A stretch of DNA of 64,000 nucleotides from Micromonospora coriariae (lineage in GTDB: Bacteria; Actinomycetota; Actinomycetes; Mycobacteriales; Micromonosporaceae). The position numbers were made by a program, and so were the translations under genes. Below, in pieces: positions 33,503 through 41,034 of the stretch. Below the pieces are notes generated by a model that saw nothing but the letters and a program-made list of their open reading frames with translations, was not told where the DNA came from and made no database searches. Every line of letters starts with the position of its first letter. Position 1 is the stretch's first letter. Where the stretch lies: NCBI RefSeq assembly GCF_900091455.1, contig NZ_LT607412.1:6572001-6636000 (forward strand), in the 5' to 3' direction.

Positions 33503-33880
33503 TCAGGGCACCTCAACCCAGCGGGCGGCCGCGTCGAACGTGTCCGTCGGGGTGGCGTTGAATGCGATCGCTGCGTCGGGCGCGTGCCGCCGCACCAGAT
33601 TGACCACCAGCTCGAACAGTTCCGGCTGATTGCGCACCCCGCCACCAATGACGACGCACTCCCAAGGCTGGGCGCAAAGGGCAGTGGTGACGACCGCCTC
33701 CACATCGTCGCTGCCGTCGAGGCCGAACAGGCAGAACTCAGCCCCCACGCCGTGTTCGACGAATCGGGCCCTCCCAACTTCGATGCCGTCTGCGACTGGC
33801 TTGGGGTCCCACGGCCCCGGCACCCGATACGGATCCAACCCGATCACCAGCACGCGGGGCGTGAGGGCCGTTGTGTCCAC
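33503..33880 (-). CDS. small conserved-looking hypothetical protein
   Basis: 125 residues with a Rossmann-like alternation: PRVLVIGLDPYRVP near the start, a central WECVVIGGGVRNQPEL, and APDAAIAFNATPTD near the end. No known catalytic motif. The coding bias is strong and the layout looks like a nucleotide- or sugar-binding alpha/beta protein, but I do not recognise the family. Convergent with the signal peptidase gene. Confidence 0.6.
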   Translation of the reverse strand: MDTTALTPRVLVIGLDPYRVPGPWDPKPVADGIEVGRARFVEHGVGAEFCLFGLDGSDDVEAVVTTALCAQPWECVVIGGGVRNQPELFELVVNLVRRHAPDAAIAFNATPTDTFDAAARWVEVP

Positions 33881-33909
33881 TGTTGAAGACTACGTCTTGC
33901 GGTGCACGG

Positions 33910-34137
33910 TCATTGGTATGTCCGCACGCCGACCAGCCGGGCCGAGGCGTCACGTAGCGTAGCGATCGGATCGCGGCAGATGTACGCGCCGCTGCACCAG
34001 GGTCGAATGCCGAAGTACACTTCAGGGACTGCTTTCAGTTGAACGTGAACGAGTTCGGCGGTGGACATCTGACAAGCATTCCACGGGGCCGTCGGGTCCT
34101 CAGTGATCCGGTGATCGATGCTTGGCAGTGCGCGCAT
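33910..34137 (-). CDS. possible small hypothetical protein
   Basis: A frame of about 75 residues from ATG 34137 (MRALPSIDHRITEDPTAPW; a start at 34155 is also possible). Third-position GC is fairly high but no domain is recognised. Two tryptophans and four cysteines are present. Support is weak. It could be the remnant of a larger gene. Confidence 0.3.
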   Translation of the reverse strand: MRALPSIDHRITEDPTAPWNACQMSTAELVHVQLKAVPEVYFGIRPWCSGAYICRDPIATLRDASARLVGVRTYQ

Positions 34138-34317
34138 GTCGAGGCACCACACCACTTAACCGCCCTTACCCGAGACACGTAGCAAACGGCTTGTTTGCCC
34201 GACAACGAAAGAACTAGGGTCCGCTCCAGCATCGAAGTACCAACGAGCGGAGTCGCATGGGACTGCCCCCGGTTCGGTTGACTCCTGACCTGTGAGGATG
34301 CGTTCCTCGCTGGAAGG

Positions 34318-34611
34318 ATGTCTGTCATGCCGAAAGCGTTCCCCCTGGAGTTCCGCCGTGACGTCGTCGCGGTCGCCCGTAAGGGCGAGGCCCCCATCGC
34401 CCAGATCGCGAAGGACTTCGGGATCTCCGACGCCTGTTTGCACCGCTGGCTCAAGCTCGCCGACGTCGAGGACGGCATCCGTCCCGGGACCACCAGCAGC
34501 GAGTCGGCGGAGCTGCGGGAGCTGCGCCGCAGGAACAAGGTGCTGGAACAGGAGAACGAGATCCTGCGGCGGGCCGCGGCGTACTTCGCCAAGGAGATCT
34601 CCCCAAAATGA
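34318..34611 (+). CDS. IS3-family transposase OrfA, copy 2
   Basis: 97 residues. HTH plus leucine-zipper coiled coil as in copy 1; the only difference seen is Asp for Glu in the HTH (FGISDACLHRWL). The frame overlaps OrfB by ATGA for the usual fusion by frameshift. Confidence 0.93.
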   Translation: MSVMPKAFPLEFRRDVVAVARKGEAPIAQIAKDFGISDACLHRWLKLADVEDGIRPGTTSSESAELRELRRRNKVLEQENEILRRAAAYFAKEISPK

Positions 34612-35471
34612 TGTACCCGCTGGTCGGTGACCTGGCCGCGGACGGGATCCCCGTCGCGGTGACCTGCCGGGTGCTGGGGTTCAGTAAGCAGGCCTACTAC
34701 GCGTGGCGCGCCGAGCCGGTCTCGCAGCGACACCTCGACGACGCTCACCTGATCAACGCCGCCCTCGACATCCACGCCGACGACCCGGCGTTCGGCTACC
34801 GGTTCATCGCCGACGAACTACCCGCCCACGGCATCAGCGCCGGCGCCAACCGGGTCGCGCGGCTGTGTTCACAGCAGCGCATCTGGTCGGTCTTCGCCAA
34901 GCGCAGAGGCCTGACCAGGCGGGCCGGACCCCCGGTGCACGACGACCTGGTGCAGCGCCGCTTCACCGCCGACGCCCCCGACCAGCTGTGGCTGACCGAC
35001 ATCACCGAACACCCCACCGCCGAGGGCAAGCTCTACCTGTGCGCGATCAAGGACGTGTACTCCGGCCGGATCGTCGGCTACTCCATCGACACCCGCATGA
35101 AAGCCTCGTTGGCCGTCGCTGCGCTGTCGAACGCCACCCGGCTGCGGAACCCGGCCGCGACGATCGTGCACTCCGACAGGGGCAGCCAATTTCGGTCCAG
35201 GAAATTCGTGAAAGCGTTGCACCGCAACGGGTTGACCGGCTCGATGGGCCGCGTCGGCGCCTGCGGGGACAACGCCGCCATGGAGTCGTTCTTCGCCCTG
35301 CTGCAGCGCAATGTCCTGGACCGGCAACGCTGGCAAACACGCCACGACCTACGCCTGGCGATCGTGACCTGGATCGAACGGACCTACCACCGCCGGCGAC
35401 GGCAACGCCGCCTCGGCCGGCTCACGCCCATCGAGTTTGAGACAATCAACCAGCCCGCACACGCGGCCTGA
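34608..35471 (+). CDS. IS3-family transposase OrfB, copy 2
   Basis: 287 residues, identical to copy 1. The DDE triad is intact (WLTDITEH, HSDRGSQF, GDNAAMESFF). Near-identity of the two copies points to recent transposition within this genome. Confidence 0.95.
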   Translation: MMYPLVGDLAADGIPVAVTCRVLGFSKQAYYAWRAEPVSQRHLDDAHLINAALDIHADDPAFGYRFIADELPAHGISAGANRVARLCSQQRIWSVFAKRRGLTRRAGPPVHDDLVQRRFTADAPDQLWLTDITEHPTAEGKLYLCAIKDVYSGRIVGYSIDTRMKASLAVAALSNATRLRNPAATIVHSDRGSQFRSRKFVKALHRNGLTGSMGRVGACGDNAAMESFFALLQRNVLDRQRWQTRHDLRLAIVTWIERTYHRRRRQRRLGRLTPIEFETINQPAHAA

Positions 35472-35517
35472 ACCACTCAACCCCGCGAGTCAACCAAACC
35501 CGGGGCAGTCCCCATTC

Positions 35518-36336
35518 ATGTTCGACGACCTCCTCCGCGCCAGCGCGGCACTGCTCCATGACGTCAGCGTGCAGGTTCAGGACGTGCGCCACAACGAGCC
35601 CGCCCCCGGCTCGGTGTGGCGTCGTGAGACGGCGCTGGATGCGACAGTTGGCGACGAGGGTTTCCCAGTGCCTTACAGCTTCGCCCACCACGTGCACCGC
35701 ACGCTCAACTACGCTGCTGCCGAACGCCTCGAAACTCTTTCGTGGTGTGTGCAGCCCGGCTTCCCGCAAATCCTCAGCGCCATCGACTTGGCCCGCGCCG
35801 CAGCAGAAACAGCGAGTCTGGCGGCGTGGCTGGGTCGTCCGGAAGCGGACGGCGAGGCTCGGCTTCGTCGTCTGATGTTCATGGTGCAACGGGCGGATGG
35901 GGAGCAACGTGGATTGCAGACAGCGCTGGGCGTAGAGCTGTCATCGAGTTCGAAGGCGATCCTCGACTGGGCTGGCCGCAGGAGGCTGCGTGCCGAGCGA
36001 TACCCGTCTCGTGAGGCGCTGCTAGCTGCCGTCGATGAGGATGCCGGCTCCATACATTACAAGCGGCTGAGTTCGTTTACTCACGGCAACCTCGACGCCA
36101 TGATGGCCCTCTACATCGAGATTGAGCAGGCTCAGAAGGGCGATAGCCGGCTCCTTGAGGTGCATGCCTTGTCGGTTGCGACTGTGGCAGCGAGTTACAT
36201 GCTCGGGGGGTTAGCCTCGCTGGCCCGAATTACTGGTATCGGGCAGCCGGAGCTGGCTGCTCTCGACGAGAGGGCCGAGGAGATGGAGGAGGCTTTGGAG
36301 TGGGCCGCGGAACAGGTGCCCGACTTGGCGAGGTAA
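35518..36336 (+). CDS. hypothetical alpha-helical protein with a HEPN-like motif
   Basis: 272 residues, predicted all-helical, no signal peptide. YKRLSSFTHGN (about 181-191) gives R183-X5-H189, the kind of motif used by HEPN-fold RNases and by DUF5677-like proteins. The match is short and may be chance. The IS3 copy ends 5 bases before the ATG. Removing it restores GGAG 8 bases upstream of this ATG, so the coding sequence is complete but has lost its native promoter and ribosome site. Confidence 0.6.
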   Translation: MFDDLLRASAALLHDVSVQVQDVRHNEPAPGSVWRRETALDATVGDEGFPVPYSFAHHVHRTLNYAAAERLETLSWCVQPGFPQILSAIDLARAAAETASLAAWLGRPEADGEARLRRLMFMVQRADGEQRGLQTALGVELSSSSKAILDWAGRRRLRAERYPSREALLAAVDEDAGSIHYKRLSSFTHGNLDAMMALYIEIEQAQKGDSRLLEVHALSVATVAASYMLGGLASLARITGIGQPELAALDERAEEMEEALEWAAEQVPDLAR

Positions 36337-36554
36337 TTGGCGCCCGGTCCTCCACTTCTCCACGGTAGAAGTGGCTGATCACCAATATTGGGTCCGATTC
36401 GCAGCACACGCACTGCGGCAGATCCGGGCGTCCGGCGATGGGTGTTGCCGCGTGATGCTTGGTCACCCCACGCCCTTGCCCTGTTCGGGGGGAGGCTGCC
36501 GAGGTGGACGGCTTGCCTTGCCGAGTGTGTCGCCCCGTGTGATGGAATGACTGC
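36337..36554. other. short intergenic region
   Basis: About 220 bases without a supported gene. The AT content rises toward the next start (GTGTGATGGAATGACTGC ATG), so the promoter of the PD-(D/E)XK-like gene probably lies here. Confidence 0.25.
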
Positions 36555-37649
36555 ATGACGATCTTCTCTGTCACACCCCGAACGGATCCGTCACCGGCCG
36601 GCCATAGAGACAGTCACTTCCAATTCCTCGATCGCGTGTCTGGGCCGTATTGGGACCAGGTCCGTGACCTGATCGAAGACTGGTTCTCCCGCCTCTGCCC
36701 CGATGCGCAAGCCGACGTTCAGGGCCGTCTACGGTCCAAGGACGACCGCCAGTTCAGGGGAGCTTTCTTCGAGCTGTACCTTCACGAGTGCCTACTCCGG
36801 ATGGGCTACTCCGTAACCTGCCACCCGCAACTTGAGGGGACGAGCAGGCGGCCGGACTTCCTTGCCCAGAAGGACGGTCGGTCCGTCTATGTCGAAGCTC
36901 GGTCGGCCTCACCCAGCGACGTCGTGGTCGGCAAGTCAGCCCGGGTAAACGCGGTATACGAGTCGCTCGACAAGTTGGTTAGCCCAAACTTCTTCCTCTG
37001 GATCAACGTTGCTATGCACGGTGAAGCCCCGCTCCGCGTGCGGCCGCTGCGGGGCCGTTTGAAGAAGTGGCTTGGCGGGTTGGACCCGGACGACCACACC
37101 CTGGAGGGCAAGCATCGCGACGACCTTCCTGGGTTCATCCACGAGGACGCGGGTTGGAAAATCGACTTCCGTGCGATCCCCAAGTCGCCCAAGGCCCGCG
37201 GCAGGAAGGGTGCAAGGCCGCTCGGCATTTTCGGGGGTGGCGAGGCCCAATGGGTACAGGACGAAGAGGGGATCCGAGGCGCGTTGGCCGACAAGGGCTC
37301 GGCCTACGGCTCGCTCGATGCGCCGTTCGTCGTCGCAGTCGCCTCGAGCAGCATCTCTCTGGATGACTACGACGTGATCAACGCCCTGTACGGCACCGAG
37401 GTCGTCGAGATCCGCACCTACGCCGACGGTACGCAGTCAACCGCAATGGCCCGCAAGCCCGACGGCTACTGGTACAGGGGCAACCGCTGGGATCACCGTG
37501 GTGTGTCAGGGGTCCTCGTGGTCAAGAATCTTCACCCCGCCTTCGTCGGCAAGCAGCAGCATACGATCTGGGAGCACCTAGCCCAGAGCACACCGTTGAT
37601 GCGTTGCCCATGTGGCGGCGTGCTGTCCCGGGTTCGGACGGGGACATGA
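36555..37649 (+). CDS. hypothetical protein with PD-(D/E)XK-like nuclease core
   Basis: 364 residues. Residues 66-120 resemble a restriction-endonuclease fold: QFRGAFFELYLHECLLRMGY (Glu73 on a helix), then SRRPDFLAQKD (Asp101) and VYVEARSAS (Glu114-x-Arg116, with Arg in place of the usual Lys). The C-terminus has a small CPCGG knuckle. Proteins with this RRPDFL/YVEA pattern are frequent uncharacterised actinobacterial genes, often solitary. Whether it cuts DNA is unknown. A 29-codon frame overlaps its stop. Confidence 0.65.
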   Translation: MTIFSVTPRTDPSPAGHRDSHFQFLDRVSGPYWDQVRDLIEDWFSRLCPDAQADVQGRLRSKDDRQFRGAFFELYLHECLLRMGYSVTCHPQLEGTSRRPDFLAQKDGRSVYVEARSASPSDVVVGKSARVNAVYESLDKLVSPNFFLWINVAMHGEAPLRVRPLRGRLKKWLGGLDPDDHTLEGKHRDDLPGFIHEDAGWKIDFRAIPKSPKARGRKGARPLGIFGGGEAQWVQDEEGIRGALADKGSAYGSLDAPFVVAVASSSISLDDYDVINALYGTEVVEIRTYADGTQSTAMARKPDGYWYRGNRWDHRGVSGVLVVKNLHPAFVGKQQHTIWEHLAQSTPLMRCPCGGVLSRVRTGT

Positions 37650-37735
37650 CGTTCGTCGAGCCCGAGCGCTCGCAGGCTTATTGGTTCGGCGTTGGCGACC
37701 CGTGGCCCGTGGGCGAGCCCTTTCCGACAGAGTGA
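37646..37735 (+). CDS. 29-residue micro-ORF overlapping the nuclease-like gene
   Basis: The ATG overlaps the upstream stop (ATGA). The peptide is MTFVEPERSQAYWFG continuing to a PWPVGEPFP tail, with strongly GC-biased third positions like real genes here. It could be a coupled small protein, or the original C-terminus joined by a frameshift. Confidence 0.35.
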   Translation: MTFVEPERSQAYWFGVGDPWPVGEPFPTE

Positions 37736-37964
37736 GCGCTCGCGGACGCCAGGCGGCTTCAGCATCTTCAACACGGTTCCCGCGACACCGACCGGAGCGG
37801 GCGCAGTACCCGAGGTCGACTTACTCACATCGGCTAGATCCGTTTACGCGGCGAAGGTCTCGACCCGTGACACGGCGTCGTCCCGAGGTCCGTACAACCG
37901 TGAGGACACCGGAACGGTGCGCGTAACCCTGACCGACGGCCACTTCGGGTACGCCCTGGTGCGG
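37736..37964. other. intergenic, nothing recognised
   Basis: About 230 bases between the micro-ORF and the stop of the convergent DUF397 gene. No supported gene or hairpin. Confidence 0.25.
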
Positions 37965-38156
37965 TTACGGCCGCCGGGCGAGCTGGGCGACGAACGCACG
38001 CCACGACGTCGGGCCGAAGACCAGGGTGCCGCCATTGCGGTTCTTCGTGTCACGGACCAGAACGACGCCGGGCAGATTGTCCGCGACCTCGACGCAGTCG
38101 CCGCCGTTGCCGCCACTCTTCGTGCTCTTGCGCCAACGTGCGCTGGTCATGTCCAT
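37965..38156 (-). CDS. DUF397 protein
   Basis: 63 residues with the compact DUF397 signature: ARWRKSTKSGGNGGDCVEVA, then VVLVRDTKNRNGGTL and a helix WRAFVAQLA. It overlaps the XRE regulator gene by 10 bases and is its downstream partner, the reverse of the order in the first pair at 15-16.5 kb. Confidence 0.9.
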   Translation of the reverse strand: MDMTSARWRKSTKSGGNGGDCVEVADNLPGVVLVRDTKNRNGGTLVFGPTSWRAFVAQLARRP

Positions 38157-38914
38157 GATCTCGCCGCTTCTGTGAGGAGTTCCAGGGAACGCCCTCGGGG
38201 AAGGGCCTCGCCCCGGATGCGTTCCCACCGCCGCTCCAGCGTAGCAATCTCGGAAGCCTGGTCGATGATCTGCGCGCGTGCCTGGCTGTCCACATGCGCC
38301 GCTCGTGTCCCGCCGGGCAACTCGGCGAGCGTGAAAGGCCCGTCGAGTCCCGGATACGTCGCCGTGCCCTGCGGTACGACGTGGAGTTGCACGCTCGGTA
38401 GGTCGGCGCATGCCACGAGGTGAGCAAGCTGCTCGGCCATCAGTGCCCGGCTTCCGGCGGCCGGACGGCGAATGATTCCCTCGTCGATCACCGCGACGAG
38501 CAAGGGTCCTCGCTCACGGCTCAGGATCGCTTGCCGGTCGAGCCGCGCGGCGACCAACTCGTCAACCTCGTCCGGCGTCAGCGCCTGGCCGTTGAACGTG
38601 GCGCGTGCGTACGCCTCGGTCTGAAGCAGGCCTGGAACCCAGGCGAGCTGGAACGCCCGCAGCGCGACCGCTTCACGCTCGATGTCGACCCACGGTCGGA
38701 ACCACACCGGCTCCCGGCGGTTGAGCACGTCCGGCCATAGGTCCACCACGTCCTTTCTGAGGATCTTTGCTACCTCAGCACGATGGCGGGTCTGCGGGAT
38801 GCGTCCCGGGTTCGCCCATCGGGCGACGGTCTTCGGGTGCAAACCGATGCGATCGGCCAAGCTCTCAGCCGTCTCGCACGCCTCGGCGAGCGCCGCGACG
38901 AATGCGTGGTTCAT
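38147..38914 (-). CDS. XRE-like regulator with DUF5753 domain
   Basis: 255 residues. A compact HTH (ESLADRIGLHPKTVARWAN) precedes the DUF5753 domain with WVPGLLQTEAYARATF and VVPQGTATYPGLDGPF. The ATG at 38914 (MNHAFVAALAEA) gives the canonical N-terminus. It is co-translated with the DUF397 gene. It probably regulates its own operon and unknown distal targets. Confidence 0.9.
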   Translation of the reverse strand: MNHAFVAALAEACETAESLADRIGLHPKTVARWANPGRIPQTRHRAEVAKILRKDVVDLWPDVLNRREPVWFRPWVDIEREAVALRAFQLAWVPGLLQTEAYARATFNGQALTPDEVDELVAARLDRQAILSRERGPLLVAVIDEGIIRRPAAGSRALMAEQLAHLVACADLPSVQLHVVPQGTATYPGLDGPFTLAELPGGTRAAHVDSQARAQIIDQASEIATLERRWERIRGEALPRGRSLELLTEAARSWT

Positions 38915-39184
38915 GCCCGCGTCCCTTCCGGAGCCAATGAAACGTACCGAAGAAATCATCTAACGCTGTGTGATTGTCACGCAACCCTCGGCAGGGTGCT
39001 GCGTAGACGGCGCGAGCGGTGGAGGCGACACAAGCCCGGCGTGCGCGTCCGTAGCGGGGGCCCGGCCGACCCGGCGGCGAGCACCGAGGCCGGGCCCCCT
39101 TCCCATCAACGGATGCGAGGGGGCGCCGTGCCCGACACACCCAGGCTGCCCGACCCGAGGCCTGCGAGGCGAGGTACGGCAGTG

Positions 39185-39463
39185 ATGACACGGTCGATCC
39201 AGTCGGGCGACCTGCTGCGCCTGACGCGGGACGCGAGCCCGCAGTTCGTGCGAGCGGTCACGGTCCGGGTGATCCGTGTTCTGGTCGACCGGCACACCTA
39301 CCACGGTTGGCTGTGGATCGAGTGCTACGAGCTGGCCCCGAACGGCGACGCGGTGGCCCGCCGCGAGCTGTACCTGATGCCCGCGGGCGTGCGCTGGCTG
39401 ACGGCGCTACCGGAGCCGACCAGCCGTCGTCGGCCGGCCGTAGCCCGGCGGGTGATGGTGTGA
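39185..39463 (+). CDS. hypothetical protein
   Basis: 92 residues: TRSIQSGDLLRLTRDASPQF, a beta-rich middle (VTVRVIRVLVDR, GWLWIECYELAPNG) and a basic tail. It looks like a small beta-barrel and is often found with the next gene near XRE/DUF397 pairs, from which it is divergent. GTG at 39182 is an alternative start. Its stop overlaps the next start (GTGA). Confidence 0.6.
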   Translation: MTRSIQSGDLLRLTRDASPQFVRAVTVRVIRVLVDRHTYHGWLWIECYELAPNGDAVARRELYLMPAGVRWLTALPEPTSRRRPAVARRVMV

Positions 39464-39705
39464 GCCGCCGCCGGCTCCACCTCCCGTCCCGGCCCACCTG
39501 GCGCTGTCAGGCGTGCGGGATCGCATGGCCGTGCTCGCCGGCGAAGGTGCGCCTGCTCGCCGAGTACCGGACCGACCGAGCGGCGCTGCTGACCCACCTC
39601 GCGGCGTTGGGCGTGGAGGCCGCCCGCGATCTCGCCGGGCTGGGCCCGGACACCCCGCCGACCGACCTGGTCGAGCGTTTCACCGGATGGGCCTCGGCCC
39701 GGTGA
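39460..39705 (+). CDS. small CxxC protein (often mislabelled flavin reductase)
   Basis: 81 residues. TWRCQACGIAWPCSPAKVRL contains a three-cysteine knuckle, followed by a helix (LLAEYRTDRAALLTHLAA) and a LVERFTGWA end. Actinomycete databases often call this family flavin reductase, but it is far too short and has no flavin site. It is coupled to the preceding gene by a 4-base overlap. Confidence 0.6.
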   Translation: MSRRRLHLPSRPTWRCQACGIAWPCSPAKVRLLAEYRTDRAALLTHLAALGVEAARDLAGLGPDTPPTDLVERFTGWASAR

Positions 39706-39706
39706 C

Positions 39707-40921
39707 TCAGTCCGGCGGGCCACCGGATCGAACGGAGTCCTCGCCCCGCTGCACCGCGTCGCGTACCTCTTCGTTCGCCGTTGTCGCGTCGCACCCGATG
39801 GGGCGAAGAAGGTCGCTGGCGGCGGGACGCACCTGGGTCACCACCGCGTCGCCGAACTCGTCGACCCGCTGGGCTCGGGCTCGGGCAGCCTGGAAGACGG
39901 CGGCGCGTACCGCTTGCCGGGTCTTTTCGGTGGGGCGCCCGGCGCGGTGCTCACGGCGCAGCAGCTCGACCGCGTCGGCGAGTTGTCCGACGCTCGCGGG
40001 CAGCTCGGGAGGAACCCGTTCGTTGTACTGCAAGGCCAGCGCTGACCTGCGGGCCACTCCCCGACTGTGCTCGATGACCCGTTCCATCCGCTGACTTGCA
40101 CGCGCGAACCGCTCCACATCCTGACGGCGCAGCCAACGGGCCGGCGCGAGGCTGACGACCTCCTCGGCGCCGCTGAGTGCCTCGTGCATCCGCTCAAGGT
40201 CCGGTCCCATGCCCCGTAGGGCGTCCAACGCGCGAACCGCCCGCTGCTGATCACTCGTCGTCAGCGCCGCGGAGACCTCCCGCAGCTGACGGGCGAGACA
40301 GTGGAAGATCGGGGCCGCGTCACGGTCGAGGATCCGCATCGGGTTCAGCGGTATCAGCAAGGCGACCACCACGAGGCCCACTGCTCCGCCGACCATCGCC
40401 TCGACGATGCGCGGCCATTCCAGGTCCTTCTGGGCCGGCGCCAGGGTGGCGAGCAGCACCGCCGTGCCGCCGGCCTGGCCGACGGCCGCGCCGCTGCGTC
40501 CGAAGAGCACCAGCGTGGCGAGGATGGCGCACCCGACGACGAATCCGGTCTGCCAGAACCCGGTGCCCAGGAAGGACAGCAGAAAGTCGGTGGTGGCGAT
40601 GCCGAGCCCGACTCCGAGCAGCAGTTCGACCGTGCGGTGGGCGCGCTGCCCGAGTGAGGCGACGATCGTGCCCACCGCGGCGGAGGGGGCGAAGATCGGC
40701 GCGGGGTTGCCCAGCAGATCGTGCCCTATCGACCAGGCCAGAGCCGCGGCGAGTCCGGCCTGTACGGAGATGACCAGGGCGACTTCCAGTTGATTGAGCC
40801 GCAGTCGTCCCGCCCGGCCACCTCGGCCCCCAACCCGAGCGGCAGTTGCCTTCGCACGTGCCACCAGCCGGTCGCGCGGTGGCGGGCTGCCGCCGGACCG
40901 GCGGCGGCCATCAGGATTCAC
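39707..40921 (-). CDS. FUSC-family (aromatic acid exporter-like) membrane protein
   Basis: 404 residues. The N-terminal half has six hydrophobic segments (EVALVISVQAGLAAALAWS, PSAAVGTIVASLGQRAHRTV, and others) as in FUSC/ArAE proteins. The C-terminal half is a long helical cytosolic domain (QLREVSAALTTSDQQRAVRA onwards). Members move small aromatic or amphiphilic compounds. GTG at 40921 is chosen; the frame upstream is open but reads as non-coding. It follows the NRPS operon terminator and is probably a separate transcript. Confidence 0.82.
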   Translation of the reverse strand: MNPDGRRRSGGSPPPRDRLVARAKATAARVGGRGGRAGRLRLNQLEVALVISVQAGLAAALAWSIGHDLLGNPAPIFAPSAAVGTIVASLGQRAHRTVELLLGVGLGIATTDFLLSFLGTGFWQTGFVVGCAILATLVLFGRSGAAVGQAGGTAVLLATLAPAQKDLEWPRIVEAMVGGAVGLVVVALLIPLNPMRILDRDAAPIFHCLARQLREVSAALTTSDQQRAVRALDALRGMGPDLERMHEALSGAEEVVSLAPARWLRRQDVERFARASQRMERVIEHSRGVARRSALALQYNERVPPELPASVGQLADAVELLRREHRAGRPTEKTRQAVRAAVFQAARARAQRVDEFGDAVVTQVRPAASDLLRPIGCDATTANEEVRDAVQRGEDSVRSGGPPD

Positions 40922-40986
40922 CGAGCACTCGTACCACGGCGCAGCTCGGGAGGTCCGGCCAATCCCGAAGATGATGTCGTACGCGG

Positions 40987-41028
40987 TGGGTGCCACCACG
41001 GTGCCGTGCGGCACGACGGTGGCACCCA
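40987..41028. terminator. hairpin terminator at the end of the NRPS/PKS operon
   Basis: TGGGTGCCACC (40987-40997) pairs perfectly with GGTGGCACCCA (41018-41028), with a further GC-rich inner stem. It begins 7 bases past the stop of the last synthetase gene on the minus strand. Confidence 0.75.
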
Positions 41029-41034
41029 CACCCG

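Larger units (their letters stand above)
34259..35512 (+). mobile_element. IS3-family insertion sequence, copy 2
   Basis: 1254 bp, with the same ends as copy 1 (GGGACTGCCCC and GGGGCAGTCCC) and flanked by 3-bp duplications CAT (34256-34258, 35513-35515). It is inserted between the GGAG ribosome site and the ATG of the next gene. It is inverted relative to copy 1 at 2748-4001. Confidence 0.93.

Noticed and set aside
2748..35512. Composite transposon bounded by the two IS3 copies
   Set aside because: Each copy has its own 3-bp target duplication (GAA and CAT), one copy is nested inside another IS, and the 30 kb between are mostly ordinary chromosomal genes.
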